Below are positions 42,401-57,400 of a stretch of DNA of 64,000 nucleotides, one piece after another. Each line of letters opens with the position of its first letter. Position 1 is the stretch's first letter. This DNA comes from Symsagittifera roscoffensis. Taxonomy: Eukaryota; Xenacoelomorpha; Acoela; Convolutidae. Location: assembly GCF_963678635.1 (NCBI RefSeq), contig NC_087070.1:39356397-39420396 (forward strand), read 5' to 3'. Both the position numbers and the translations under genes were made by a program. The notes beneath the pieces were generated by a model. The model did no database searches. It saw nothing but the letters and a program-made list of their open reading frames with translations, and was not told where the DNA came from.

Positions 42401-45400
42401 AAAAGTTCCATCAAAAATGACTAGTTAAAAAGTCGAAAACTGTCTGAATCAAAAACCCATCCTGAGCGCAAATATTCCGTTACGAAAGTCGGAACAATAA
42501 TTGAGGGAAGAAATCGCACTACTATCAATACAGCAAAATGAACGTTCTTTTTTCTTCGAGTTAAACTAAACAATTGAATCGCGTTTGGTTCTTAAAATCT
42601 CCAGAACTTAGAGAAAACTGTTAGCGAAAAAGTTAGAGAAAACTGGTTCAAAGGATAATTTTTTCCGTTTGGAATTCTTAGAATTAAAATCCAGTTTTAA
42701 TATTAAAACTCATTCACATTCTAGCGGAATTTCTGCTTTCCCGTTTGTAGAGCGTAAGTTTGCCTTCTTTTAGCAACTACGCAAGTTTTGATTAAGCTAC
42801 CAAGATAGAAACAATTAATAGAAACAATAAATAATTCTTTTCCCGTTTCGAATTCTTAAAATTGAAAAAATCCTCTTTCAAAAGTAAAAATCATTCATAA
42901 TTACTGTACCATTTTTGTGTTCAAATTTTGAGAGCGTAATGTCCCCTTTTTTAGCAATTGAATTTGAATTGAACTTGAAAAAAAAACAACAAATATCAAA
43001 CCGCAAAAAAAAAAACAAATTTGAGCGTGCTCAAATTTTATGACTCTTTCCTTAAAAAAACGACCTCAAAAAGATAAAAATCACTCCGTTCAAAGACACT
43101 CAATAACAACCTGCATCAGAAACTTCAAGTAATTTACGGTTTATTGCGCCATTAGAGCTTTAGAGCACTTAATTTGCCTTACTTTGAGCAAATGAATTTC
43201 AACTAAACTTACGTGAACTCTAAAATCAAATAGCAAAAAAAAACAAATTTGCGCGTGAACAAAGTGATTTTTTGTGGATAATATTTTTAAAATTACACGA
43301 CCAAAACAAATGTGAATAATATGATGCATGTGTAGTGTTATGAACCTGATCATGCGTACGAAAGCGAGTGCATTGCCAATCTGGCTGATGAGTTCTCTGA
43401 ACTTGTCCAGGTAGCTCTCCCCGTTGTCCATCAGACCCAGTCGACGAATACTCTTGTTCAGCTTCTCCGCCCTGTCATAGGGGTACATGTTGTTCAGCTC
43501 TTCCTTCTTCTCCCGGAAAAAGCGGATCTCCTTGATCAGCTTTCCTTAAAAATTATTAAGACAATCTTGAAAAATCTCAGGTCTCGTGTTTTCAAACTAT
43601 CTAAACTGAAGCAATATTTGGCTCTTTTTCCTCCCCCCTCCCCCATATGCATAAATTTAATGGTGTAATGAGGGGTTTTACTAGGTTAAACATGAATAAT
43701 AAATATGTTTGTAATTCCTAATCAGTTCGCATGCCAATTTTCGTAACATTCGGATGTGAACAAAATTTCACTAGTAACATGGAGACCAATATTTTAAGTA
43801 ACCAAACTCATTATGAAAAATGACGGTAAAAGTTTGATAGAGGGGTCCCAAGAAACTAACCGGGTCCCTAATCCCCTAATGTAGATAGAAAGCCTCAAAA
43901 TTGTTCAATTTAGTGCTTTGATGTTGCAATTAAAGTATCAAACTAGTTTGCGCGAATGAGGCAGAAGTTAATTACATTTGAGAAAAAGTTTTACACAGAG
44001 GCGAAGCTTCGCTTCATAAACACTAGCGAAAACACGGCAAAAAGCAGCTGGCTCTTTTCCACTCCCCCTTTGATATTTTCTGAAGTTCAAAACATGAAAG
44101 TCTTCTTAAAATGACTTTTCATGTAAAAGTTGCATTAAAACGTGTCACAACTAGAACAGGCGAAATTTCTACATTTATAACATGCAAACCACCATGTAAA
44201 CAATTTTTGAACAGCTTTGTTTTGTAATTTTACAAGAGGGGTGGGAAACTGGAAAAGAGGCAAGCAGCTCTACAAAGTGCAAAAAGAAAAAATAGAAATA
44301 AGCCTCGAATTCGCAAAAAAACTTGTCGAGGTTCGAACGTGCGACCTACAGATTAAGAGTCTCACACACTAACCACTCTGCTACGGACTAGCCACAAATA
44401 AAGCAGGGAACAGATGCTATGCAATTTCCAACGCTACTGGGCCAATTTCCAATAAAAATACACTCCGCTGATCGTTAGACTTAACTCGTTACACTCCTCT
44501 GATCGTTAGTTAATTATGGTATATGCCCAAAAAGAATTTGGGGCCACTCTCACTTACTTGGTTATTAACGGGACCCCTCTATCACACTTGTACCAAGCAG
44601 ACATAAATTTGAGTTCTGATTACAATAGAGTGCTCCAATCCTAATCTTAGTGTCTTCTATCTTAGTGTATTATCTAAGTGATTATACGATACCATCAATC
44701 TCACAACCATTAAGTTGAAAATTGAATTTTACCTTTGATATGCTCATCATGCAGAAACAGTGAAAACATCTTGAAGTGTTTCCTCAAGTACTGGAAGACA
44801 TAGTTCACAGTCGTGTTCATAATACCAGTTCCGTGTGTTCGCATCGAATTCGCGATGTGTCGGATATTTATTGTATTCACGTGTCGGTTATTTTTCGTCG
44901 CGTGCTCCACAAAAAGCTGATTGTTCAAATTATAGAAATAACTACATACAAACACGTCAATGTTCCTCATAATTTCCAGGACGTCCAGACCTTGTTCCAA
45001 AGTTTGTTGGGGTAATTTACCGTCCAAAATTTGAATCACATCGCCGTACCTTTCAACTGCGCAAAACTTCATAGCTGTGTACGCTTGCCAATCTTGAGGC
45101 GTGATTGTTGTCAAGTTATAAAACATTTGAGTCAAATGTACCGAAAGCTGGGCTGCTATGTTTATGTATCGACTCACAAATCGAAACGGCTTCATAGCCA
45201 CAATTGGTTTTAAGTCGTTTAAAACGACTGCCTGTTTCATTGGATTTGAGTCCTTCACTTTCAGATGAACATGCGTCGAATATCGCAGATCGGTTTCAAT
45301 TTCTAACTTCAGGGGCGCTACTAAGTGCTTCTCAAAGAAGTCAAGAATTTCGGCTTCGAACGCGTTTTTTAGTTTTTCTGCTTCCGGCCCACATTTATCC

Positions 45401-48400
45401 ATGGCCGCTACGATATCATTCAGAGCACAAAATAGAAGCGGCACACTAGAAGCCGAAGGGCTGTATAGACTAACGGGTGAGTTGGGTTGCAACTTACAAG
45501 TTAGCAAATTCGACAGGTAAACAGGTACACAAGCTTTAGCCCAGTTCAAAAACATGCAATCCGTCACTTCCTTCAAGTTGTCAAAGAACATCATAGTTCG
45601 GTTCATTTCTTCAATTTGGTCGAATAATTTCGCAATTTCTTCCTCTTTTAGACTAGAGCGTAGTTTTTGAAGAGATACTTCCAGCAGCAAATGAACAATT
45701 GACAACCTTTGATGATTGACTGGACCTGCCATGTTTAGAGCAACTTGTCGCAACAATGCCACGGATGCGTTTACGTCTGCTTTATTCTGCTTCGCTTTAC
45801 TTTTTGGAAACTTTCTAAGAATGACCTGAAGATTCCTCAGAAACAGACCCTGTAAGTTCTGCAGAGCAAGTGGGATGAGTTTGTGTACAGAGTGGCTAGA
45901 TGCATTTATTGTCAGCTGAACTATTTTGAGCACTTCAACCAGCCTCATGATTTGCAGCGCCACCTAAAATCAAGCAAAACATCGAGATTGACGAAACAAA
46001 ACCAACATAGCCAACTGACAGATGGAAAAGAGTAATGTACCCAAGGAAACTGAAAAGAAAACGTGTTTTATCAAAAACCTTCAACTTTGAATTTCGAAGA
46101 AAAAACATATGGCAAGCTCTTTGAATTTGTAGAACACTTTATGACGGACATTTTTTTGTTAAAATTAACCCAATTTGAGAAAACTGGATCAATAGGCAAA
46201 CTTTTATTTCGCTGGGAAATCCAATTTAAAAAATTTCCAGTTTCAAAATTATAAGTCGATCACGTTTTTCGTGATCTTTACACTTTTGCTGTTCGATAGT
46301 GGAGTTTGCCTTCCTTTTAACAATGGAAAAAAAATCACAAGTCAAACCGCCAAAAATCAAAATTGAGCGTGAACAAATTTAAAGACTACGTTCATTCATT
46401 ACACTTAATAACCAGTTTCAATTAACTGAGAAAAAAAAAGCCTAACACAATTGAGAAGACGCGTAGCATTTTCATTTCCCTGTCATAAAAAGGGGCTTAG
46501 TTATCATATTTATTCTAAAAAGATAACATCCTTATCTAAAGCTTGCAAGATTTTGAAGATTCTGAAGCAACTTTTGTCAAGATGATTTTATCAGCTCAAA
46601 AAAATAGATTAGGCTTGTCAGAACTTTACACCACAAACCAAAAATAGTTTTAGAGTTTTCTGACAGTTGGAAAAACACAATGAAGACAAGGTAACACACG
46701 AAAATGCTGGCTTTTTTGAAAAAATCTCAAAAAATTAATCAAATTTCAAAAAAAAATTTCATTACAGCTCTTTTAATATCAAAAAAATTCATGACTGGTA
46801 CTTTTTTGATAAACTTAACTCAATTTGAGAAAACTGGATCAATAAATAAAATCTTCATTTTGTTGGTGGAGTTTGCCTTCCTTTTAACAAAAGAAATGAA
46901 CTGAACTTTAAAAGAAATCAAGAGACAATTCAAAAAAAAAATCAAAATTGAGCGTGAAATAAATTAGATTTTCTAAGAAAAACACCTCACGACTAATACA
47001 TAGAGGCGAAGCTCCGCTTCGCACAACTAGCGAGAAAACGACAAAAAGCAGCTATGAAAAGAGACAAGAAAATTTAGAAATAAGCCTGGAATTAGTTTAA
47101 GAAGAATTCTGCCACGCCACTGATTCGAGCCTGCGTCCTGCAGACTAAAATCTCAACGCCTAGCCTCTCAGCCACACACTAGCCAAAAAGAAAGCAAAAA
47201 CATATGCTATGAAATTTCTAATGCTAGAGATCGTGATTATAGCAAAAGTGCCACCAATGAGCACTTTATTTACGAGCTAGATTGGAAAAAAAGTTTGATA
47301 CTTATATGCTACACTCGAAAGCTCGCTTATGTAACACCGAGGCAAAGCTGAGCTTCGCACAATTTGCGATACAAAACTCGAAAAAAAATGGTCGAAAAAA
47401 AATAATCGAAAAACTAAGAAAAGTAAAAAACAACTTATCTTCTCTGGAAATCAAAAAATGTAACACAAAAAATAGTTAAAATTTACCGTCGAAAAACTTA
47501 ACAGGCGGTAAAAAACCAATTATGCCTTAGCAAAAACCCTTAAGCCGAAAAAAAAAAAAATTTGCCGATATAAAATATGCCGAAACCTATTCAACCGAGA
47601 AAAAAGAAAAGGAAAAAAATAAAAAATAAAGTTTTAACAGCGGGTTGGTAAAATTACAACCAACTTAAAAACAATATTCGACCAAGCTGAGGCTAGTGTA
47701 AATGGGCGGTACATTTGAAATTTTAACATGCTCAAAATCTCTCTTTTGAAACAAAAAGGCTTAGTGGATGAATGAGTCCAGAATCCAGGAGATGAGTCCT
47801 GTGACTAAAGTTATTTACGGGAGAAAAGTCTACTAGCCGATTGAAATACCCTTGCTTATTGCAAGAGTAATGAAATTGAACGACCTACGTCTACTCGTAA
47901 AAACTGAATCAATGCATAATTTTTTCAGCTGGGAAGTCATAAAATTAATATCGACTATCGAAACTAAAATTCTGTCGTTTTTCGCGCTACTTCGGCTTTC
48001 GTATTTTGCCTACCTGTTAGCAAATGAACTTCAATTGAACTCAAAAATATACCTGAGGGCAAACGCATTTGTATGTATGAGTGCACTTCTGCTGTTATCA
48101 GAGCATTTTGACTTTTTCTTGAAAAAAAAATCAAACAAAAAATCGCCAAGGACTATATAAGAGTCTTCACTACCTTCAACGACTCTTTAAAGAGGTGAAA
48201 TATTATTCAAAGTGGCACTTTGACTTTACCCGTCGAGTTTTTTCGAGATTGCTTTTTAGATTAATTAATACCTTTAATACGATTGAATGTAAAACTTAAA
48301 TGACAACAACGCGTGACAACTAAAATATTCTTTATTCTTAGTAATTTTTCAAAAAATTTGAAGCACTAAATTGTGGTATCATCTTGACCTTCAAATTTAC

Positions 48401-51400
48401 CATCAATGCTGATGTATGAAAGGGAACCGACCTTGGTTGACATCTGATGTCCGCTGTCCATGTAGAGAGGCAGCACTATTTTGATGAGGTTGCTGATTGA
48501 CCTGGCATAGGACAGCCCCGAGTTACACACTCGCATCTTCGTCTTCAGTCCGTCCAACACTGACTTATTGTCTGATGAAGACGACTTCTTAGTCGAGAAA
48601 GTGGATTCAAATTGCATCTGCCATTGAGCCACTGAAACACAAGCCTCCCATTCCCATATTGTCTGCTCCTATTCAAAAGACGCCATACAAACAATATTAA
48701 GAGACAACAGCGCTACTACCCAAAAAGTACTCCTTGGCCAAAATAAAACTAAATGAATTGATTCATTTTACCAAATAGATCAGCCAGCTCTGATATTTGA
48801 CTACTTAATCGTTTTTGACATTCAATTACACACCAGTTCCGACTGAAATAAGGCGTAGAGTATTTTTGCCCAATTTTAGGTACCTCAAGAAAAACTTGTA
48901 AGGAATCAAGTGAGGTATCATTGTAAAGACCTATTGGTCGTGATTCGGATCCCAAAAAAACTCTCCGTGTCGGAAAACTTGAGTTTTTCCGTTTTCAAAC
49001 CCCCTTTCAACTACCACTTAATACCCAACAAAGACCACCTGCCCGTATCAATGTTCATTGAAAGATTGAGCATATGCGAATATTGCACATAGCCTAACGA
49101 ACTCCCCTCCCCTTATGAATAGGAGCAGCTGGAGAGGGCTTTGGAGGGGAGGGGGGGGTCAGGTATAGCTGAAGACTAGGAGATGTCCTTTTAGCATGGA
49201 AGGAATGTTGACTCACCTGCGACAGTCATGTAGTGGAGTTGTCTGTGGATGACAGAGGGGGTGTCCTTCAGTCCGTTCTTCCTGGAAGTGTCGATCGCAG
49301 CCAGCACTTTCTTGTCCACATTCTTCCCCGCAGGACTCACCATGTTCAGCACAAACTCGGGCGCATACCACACTATGGGCCCGTAGATGTTCACTGCGGC
49401 CACCTTAAGCCAACAAAGAGCAACTGAGAAACTCTAACACAAAGTGGCGAACTCTTAAACAACTGGACTCTCTTTGATCCTCCCCCCCCCCGCTCCCCAT
49501 TTGCCCAGGTATTTTTGTTCACATTTTACGATTATTTTAAAAAATGTGCTGTGAGCGAAAGGAAAAAGAGCCAGTAAATACTTCGAAACGAGGCAATATT
49601 TGGTTAAAATTATAATTTGCAACGGCTATTTCAACTTTCAGTTGTCTATCTATGCTGAGAGGTTTGATATTCTTAAAATAGGGGTGTGATTTTGGCATCA
49701 TTTTCTGCTTATTTTATCGCAGCACATTTTTTGTCCATTGCTGACACCGGGCCAAAAATTGATTTAAAAAATTGGCCAAAAGATCAGGCCAGTGCACATT
49801 GGTTGTCGTTAATTTTCTTGTTATATACTACTGTCAAATGCTATCGAAATTGTCAAAGATCGAGCGAGGTGGACCGGGGTTAAAAAACTTAGACGCTCAG
49901 CAAATAACGGAATTTAGACAATAACTTGCTACAAACCAATTAGAAACCCAATTTGCTACAAACTCATTTTAAGAGACCAAGTGGTCACCCTGCTCATAAG
50001 AGATGGACCACGTGACAGAGTTAACATTAGCAATTCAGGAGAGAGTCCAAAAACTGGCAAAACTGAAGACGTCAGAGAATTGCGACAAACCAGACATTCT
50101 TGTGTCATGAAAAAAAGCCCCCCCCCCCCCCCCCCCAAAAAAAAAAAAAAAACTAATGAGTTCAACAATTTTTTGTAGAAATGAGGGAAGCCGTGCGAAC
50201 TGCAGATATGTGCGATTGAAACACCCGTGATGAACTAACTTTCTTCATGACTTCCCACAGACGCTTGTTCATGCGGGTGTCCAGTTCCCGGAATAGGTGA
50301 TAGTGAAGACAGAACAGCATGACTAGATTCACCAGACTGGACCTCGCTGCGAAGTCACTATTCTTGGACAAAGAGGCCTCAATCTAAACGACACACAACG
50401 TAACAACTATCAAACAACTATCATCATATTATACAAACTCAAGCCATCGTTGGTTAACATAAACCCTCGCATTAAATTGGTTGCTCTTTTGCTACAAAAC
50501 TAAAAAAAAATACCCACATCAAAAGATTTGAAAATGTATTTAACATGAGTTTTAAATATGATTAAGAAATTAAGACTAATAATTGGCAGACCGTTCATTC
50601 GTTAACTGTGTTATTCGAGAGCATCAAATAATGGTATTTAGTTCAAATGCTTTTTGAGTCATTCAATAGCCATTTTGACCTGTTAATTATTTCTTTGTTC
50701 CCTAAGGTAAAAATATTTTTACCTCCAGTACATCAAAGGCAGCAAGGTGTCTTTTCACGGGTCACTGGTCCTTACATGGCTTATGGAACAATTGATTCCA
50801 TTCTATTTTTAAGCCATGATAGCAAAACAAAAACATTTTTTCAAACCAACAGTTGTCTTGAATTGCAGGAAAAAAATCTAGATTCTCCATCAATTGTTTC
50901 AGCTTCAGTTAAATTTAATGAAAAAACTTTGTTGCCATCACTTTCTTCTCGAATAACTGTTATTCAGTTATTTAGTTATATTTTGGATATGAAGTTGAAC
51001 TACACACGTCGGGAATAACCTATATTGATGAAGATACTATTCAACAACCAACAGCAACTATAAAACAAAAATGCTGAGAGACGATTTAATAGCTATAGTG
51101 TTCGTTATAATTTTTATTCTGTTTGCTCTCGTGCATATCCTAATCACTTTAGATGTTAGATATGAAAACACAGAAAGAATCAATTAAACTCTCCGAAAAT
51201 AATTTTTTTTGTTCTCTGGTGACCATTAAAATCAGAATTTTGATAATTCCCCATTCTATTTTTGGTATCATTTCTTAATAATGGAATATTTAGGTATATC
51301 TTTTGCCCTTCACCAATTTGCTTTGTTTGAGCTTAATTTCTTTTCAGTTAACTACAAAACGCTAAAAAATGACAGTTGAATAATAAACGGGTACACTTGA

Positions 51401-54400
51401 TGTTTTAAACTTCGAATCGACAAGATTCGAAGAATATAGTAGCCTCAGATACACTTTAGTTTTCTGCTCCAAATCTGAACCTTTGATTTATTTTCAATGC
51501 TTAAAATGGAAAAAAAACTTCGTTAACTAGACGGGTAAATATTGAAATTTAAAACCACCATTATACAGAGAGGCGAAGCTGCGTTTCGCAAACACTTGCG
51601 AGAACGCGACCAAAAAGCAGCTCTATCAAGTTAAATTAAAAAAAAGTAGAAATAAGCCTCGATTATGCTACATAAGCTACATATGCTAACAAATTGCCAA
51701 TGCGATTCCGTACCAAATACAGATAGACTCAATTTTGCAATTAAAAATTTGGAATACAACAAACTGAAGGCATCCACACTAACCGAGTTTTTATTATTGT
51801 TGTTTGAAACAAGTAGCTTTTTTCGATTCATTTGAAATGTATCAACTGTGTTAATTTATTACTATTCGAATGTCAAAGCACATGCTATCAAAAAGCTACC
51901 CCACCATTATTGGGGTGCCGCTACCCCACCATTATTGGGGCGACTTATGTTGAAAAAAATGAAGGTTCGTACTAATACACTAGCTTTGCAAGTGTAACAT
52001 GACAAATTTCATTCAACGGTTTTACGTTCGGTCTCAGATAAAAAAATGAGCAAATTTATGTCAATGAACTAGACACCCAGCTAAAGCTGGATTTACCTGC
52101 TGATAATTTCTAATTTTGTTGTCCTGATGCGGGATAAAATAGCTAATTTCATGAATTTAACAATTGGTCTTCACCCAAAACCTGAGTTAAAATTTTTGTG
52201 ATTTTGGAATTTTCCAGGTGACACAATTTTTTGTACAAACTTTAAGGCGTAGCACTTAAACACGGAGGCTTCCCACAACCTGTTGCCTCGGTATAACCCT
52301 TGATATCAGGTTGAGTTCTCTGATACTTTCTGAATTATACCCGATTAAAACAATGATACCCGATTTGGCGAGATAGTTATCGAGAAAATTCAAGAGTACA
52401 AACAATTGAACATGAGCGCTTACAGAGGGGATCTTCAGATGGAACCAAAATCTCAGATTAGAGAAAGTAGTTTTCCAGAAAATGTAAAAAAAATCAAAAA
52501 TATGGGTCAAACATTCCACCAAGACAATTTTTCGAGGGCAGTAGAAAGTGGGGTAAGGTAAAAAGAGACCAGATAATTATGCAGACACACAGGTTGATGG
52601 GCGAACTTCCCATTGGTACCTCTTTTTTTGAAAGTCGGTAGAGAAATTTTTGAGAAATTTTTCTTTTTAAAGTTGAAAAAGTTTCCATAGGTTCTCAAAA
52701 AAAAATTTAAAAAAAACTCAATCCATACATTTTCATAATACCTGTTTTTATCAAACAGGAATTTCTTTCGATTAATCGACTGCAAACCAAATTTTCAAAA
52801 ACTATATAAACAATAGCTGAAGTCGTCGATAGTTAAAAAACACCAATTAACCAAAAATTCGGAAAAAAAATTTATTAAAAAAAATGATCATTATTGATTT
52901 AATTTTGAATTATTGATTTGATAGATTTTATTTTTTTTTTCAAAAAATGAGCCCAATTTAATGAAACTGGATCAATGGGTAAATTGTGTCAATAACTACA
53001 GGAAAAATTCGTAAACACAGAGGCGAAGCGGAGCAATGAATGAATACAATACAATGAAAGGGTAGCATTGCAAGCTACCAAATAGACAGTGCGATAGAAA
53101 TATCTAAGTTAAAAAACTTAAAAAAATCATTTTTTTACGGAAATACAAAAAATCAATCTCAGAAAAACAGACGAAAAAGACATCCCCTAGCATTAAACAA
53201 GCTTTTAATATTTTTGGAGAGTTCAAGAAGCCGAAAAGTGGCTTAGACGCCAATTGATCCGAAAACAAAAAAAGCCAGAGAAAAGTGTTGTCATCACAAA
53301 AATTTGAACTTTTACCTTATCAACCGACCTGATTTAATCAAAGCAAGAAAAATCATTTTGTGGTCCTTAAACCGATGCAAAATAAGTTCACTAAACCGGC
53401 AAAACATGAGCCAAAATCATTTAGCCCGAATAAAAATTCTAAGCAAAAAAAAAAACGAAAAAAAGGAAAGAATACCAGCCAGGAACATTAAATTCAAAAA
53501 AACTACAGGAGTTAATCAACGAAACCAGAGACTACAATGAAAAATGTAAAAAGCGCAAAAAAATCTAAGCCGACAAACAATTGTACGACTAATCAATTTT
53601 TCCCAGAAATTCAAATCCAGATACTGAGAATAAAACATGGTCCGTCGGGACTCAAAAACTAGACTATAGGGTGCAAAGGCAACCGCATTACCTCTAAGCC
53701 AAAAACGAAAGGACCTTGAAGTTGTTAAGAATCGACACAGAGGCGAAGTTGCACTTCGAATACACAAGCAAAAATATGACCGATAACGCTACTGGGAAAA
53801 ACTGAATGAGTAAAACTTTTAGTCTACAAAATTTCTGAAGTGACGCACGCCAATTATGACGCCTTAGCAGTACCAGTCAATTTGAAAAAAAAAGAAATTA
53901 ACCAACAAATATGCCTCAATTTATAGAGCGGTCTAAGGAGCAGTAATAATATGAAAAAACTAAAATTAACAAAAATAATATGAATTTTCCCCCCAAACGC
54001 CATATTAAGTACAAAGTGATAAATTTCGCTCCTAGTAACAAATCAATTATGGCAATTAAGTTTCCTTCAACCAACTTGGAACGATTTCTATGACGGATTA
54101 AATCTCCGCTTACGCGTTATTAGCGCGAAATATATCGAGCGTTAATTGTCCCAAATCGGTCAAAATGGCACTTTTTAAACCCCCATAACTTTACAAAAAA
54201 TGATCATAGGTGAAATTTCTTTCCAAATTTTAGCTCAGGGCAAAATATACTTTTTGAATGATATAATACAATTTGTCTGAAGAAAAACCACCCCGAGCAC
54301 AAATATTCCGTTACTTTCGCTACGAAATCGGAACAATAATAGTCTGTGTTAAAATCCTTAGCATTGGCTGTATTTAATAGCTGGTTATTGATCAAAATGA

Positions 54401-57400
54401 ACACATTCAAAATGAACACATTTTATCGCAACAATATTTGCGTCCCAACAATATTTGCGACTTAGGTTGGAAAAAATATATAGTTCATACTATAACACAA
54501 GCATTGCTTGTGTAATAATAAAGCAACATCAATTTCAATTACAAAAATTGCTTACGGGAAAAGTCTTCTTCCCGATTACAAGACACGTGCTCTCGCAAGT
54601 GTATAGAAATTTTTAAAAACTAACTTCGGTCAATTTGAAATTGACAGCGGTAGTGAAATGATCTTTGAGCACTTTGTTGTTCAAAAAGAGACTGCCCGAA
54701 TCCTGTATGTTCTGCGAGATGCAGTTCTGCAGGATCATCTGGTCGAATATCTCTGCCTCGAACTCGACAATCCATTTGTCCAGAGGAAGCACTGCGTCCG
54801 GAGTGGTGTCAAACATGGCTGGACTCTGGGTAATGGACTTGATCATGCGCTTGTACATGTCCCAATGGTCTCGCAGGGTCTAAACGTGACAGCAATTCAA
54901 GTGAGAGCAAAATAGTTCCTTCTTTCCAATTCCAGAAACGACGCGCAGCTCCGCGCCACTTGTGATTAACCATTGCATAGCAATGTTTTAACTAAAATGA
55001 GATTTCAACGTAAGTATAAAAAACTCGAAAATTATGAAGATGTTATAACTACATTGGATAATTTGATCCAATAAAACATTAGCCAAAAGATTTTAATCGA
55101 AAAATAGAAAAGTCAAAATCCGATATTGTAAAGTAGCAAAAAACAGGACGACTGTCAATTCCATGTTAGGTTTTCCAGGACAACAAAAGCAGACCAAGGA
55201 AAATCCGACAAAACATTTTCTCCGCTTTCACCTTCAACTTCATGCGTAGTATGAATCCTCGATCCTACAAATTCAGAACAAATTTGCGAGAAAATTGTTT
55301 ACGGAAAAATGCTAGTTCCCGATTACAAGACACTTGCTCTCGCATTTGCAAAAATTTCTCTGAATTCTGGTATGATTGAATTTTCGAGATAAACTAATTT
55401 AAAAAAAAACAGCGTTAATTAAACGCCAAGGCGAATTTGAGCGTTGCAAATACAAGCAAATACTTCAAACTTGAATTGTGAAAAGAAAGAAAAAACCTAA
55501 GCCCAGAAAAAACGGCTTTGAAAAAAAAACGGGCCAAACTGTGATAAATTATGTTTTGAATGTAATAAAAAAACGCCAAATTGCGATAAATTATGTTTTA
55601 AATGTAATAAAAAACTCAGGTGACTTCAGTCTCAGGATTGAAAACGCTGGCGGGAGTGGACACAGTTTCTTACAGCAAAATCTAAAAACCGGATGCACTG
55701 GCTTGCACTCATATTTGCTACAAGTTACAGAGAGCATCTTACTTGTTTTGAAAAGAGACATGAAAATATACTAGGAAAATTTCTCTTACTAGATGAATAA
55801 ATTCGCTCTCTTACCAGTTCAAATATTAATAAAACCAATGTAGAAGCGCAATAAAATTGGAGTACCACAATTTCAGGGAAAAATTTGTGATTAATCCGCA
55901 ATTAAAGAATTACATTCTGTTCAATTTTGGTTGTTAATTTCTAAAGGTTTACAATATCGGTGTTCTTGAGATCTGTCAGAAACGGTGCTTTTTGACACAG
56001 TTTTTATGCGCTTAAGAAGTGAGAATGGATTTCTGAGGTGAAATTAGCAGTTTTAATTTAAATACAAAGGCAAAGCGGAGCAACGCAAGCACATCATTGC
56101 AAGTTGGCGAATAGCAAAAAAACTGAAATAAACAATCGAAAAAAATATATATTGGGAAAAAAATCCAAAAAAACCGGCAAAAAAACAAAACAAACAGCAT
56201 GCAAATTTTTAATTTTTTAACGATCGTCCAATAAGCCGACAATGCAATCATTGAGCTGAAAACAGCCGCTTTACGCCATGAATTTAGCCGAAAATAAAAA
56301 AATGCCATAAGGAAATGTGGACAAACAATTTTCGAGCAATTCAATTTAAGAACTTCGAACTTTTACAAAACAATCTACTTGATTTTTTAATCAATCTTTT
56401 TTTCCTTTGAAGCGACACAAATCAAAGTATCTAAGCCAATAAATTATAAGCTGAAATCATTCAGGACGAATGAAGCTTTTAAACAAAACAAAGAAAGAAG
56501 AAAATATAAAGTCAGGGATATTAATTTTATAAAATACAATACTACATCAAAAACACTTACATCTACGACAAAAATTACTGACCGCAAAAAAATTCTACAA
56601 TAAGCAGATAGACAAAAGCCTAACCATTCAATTTTTTCCCATTTTTTTAAAATAATTTTATTCATGCTGAAAAAAACTAAGTCCAGTCGGGACTCGAACC
56701 CCAGACTTTAGATTCCAGAGACAACAGCGTAACCTCTAGGCCCAGTGGGGGGCAGTCTCGAAGTTGTTAAGGTTCACTAATGAAGTAACTTCACTTTCAA
56801 CTTCAGATGTACGAAAAATGTTTACGGGAAAAAGGCTTTTTTTCCTTTCCCCCACCTGCAAATTTTAACATTTTGATTTTTTTGTTGGCATTATCCGATT
56901 GTTATGAAAATTGACATGCAGACTAATTAGGCCATGACAATCATATTTGGTCTTCATATTTAACCATTTAAAACAACTCGTTACATCATAAAATCGATAA
57001 TCATGCGAGGTGAAGGGGAGGAAATAGAGCAGAAAAAACCTATGCAAACAGATGCAAAAACATGAAACAGTCAAAAAATTCAAAAGATAAAATTACCTAA
57101 TTCAGAATACATCAAATATACTGCTAGCAAAAGCAAATTATTCACACTAGTCACATGGTTACCTAAACACTTAAAACTCAATTTTGCATAATATTTTTGG
57201 TCAAAGGCATATTGCTTTTTAATTGCGTCTATTCCATCTTTGCTTCTTATTATATTCACCGACCTGATTGAATACGATGATCTCGTCCAGTCTGAGCAAA
57301 ATACCCAGCAAAACTGCCACGTGGTCCATCAAACAAGTCACACTGACAGTGACGATGAAGTGGTTCTGCTTCCTGTTGTAGACTGCCGCCAATTGACACA

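Noticed and set aside
44325-44395. Functional tRNA gene
   Set aside because: A and B boxes are good but the stems do not pair as a cloverleaf and the block is repeated with a SINE tail.
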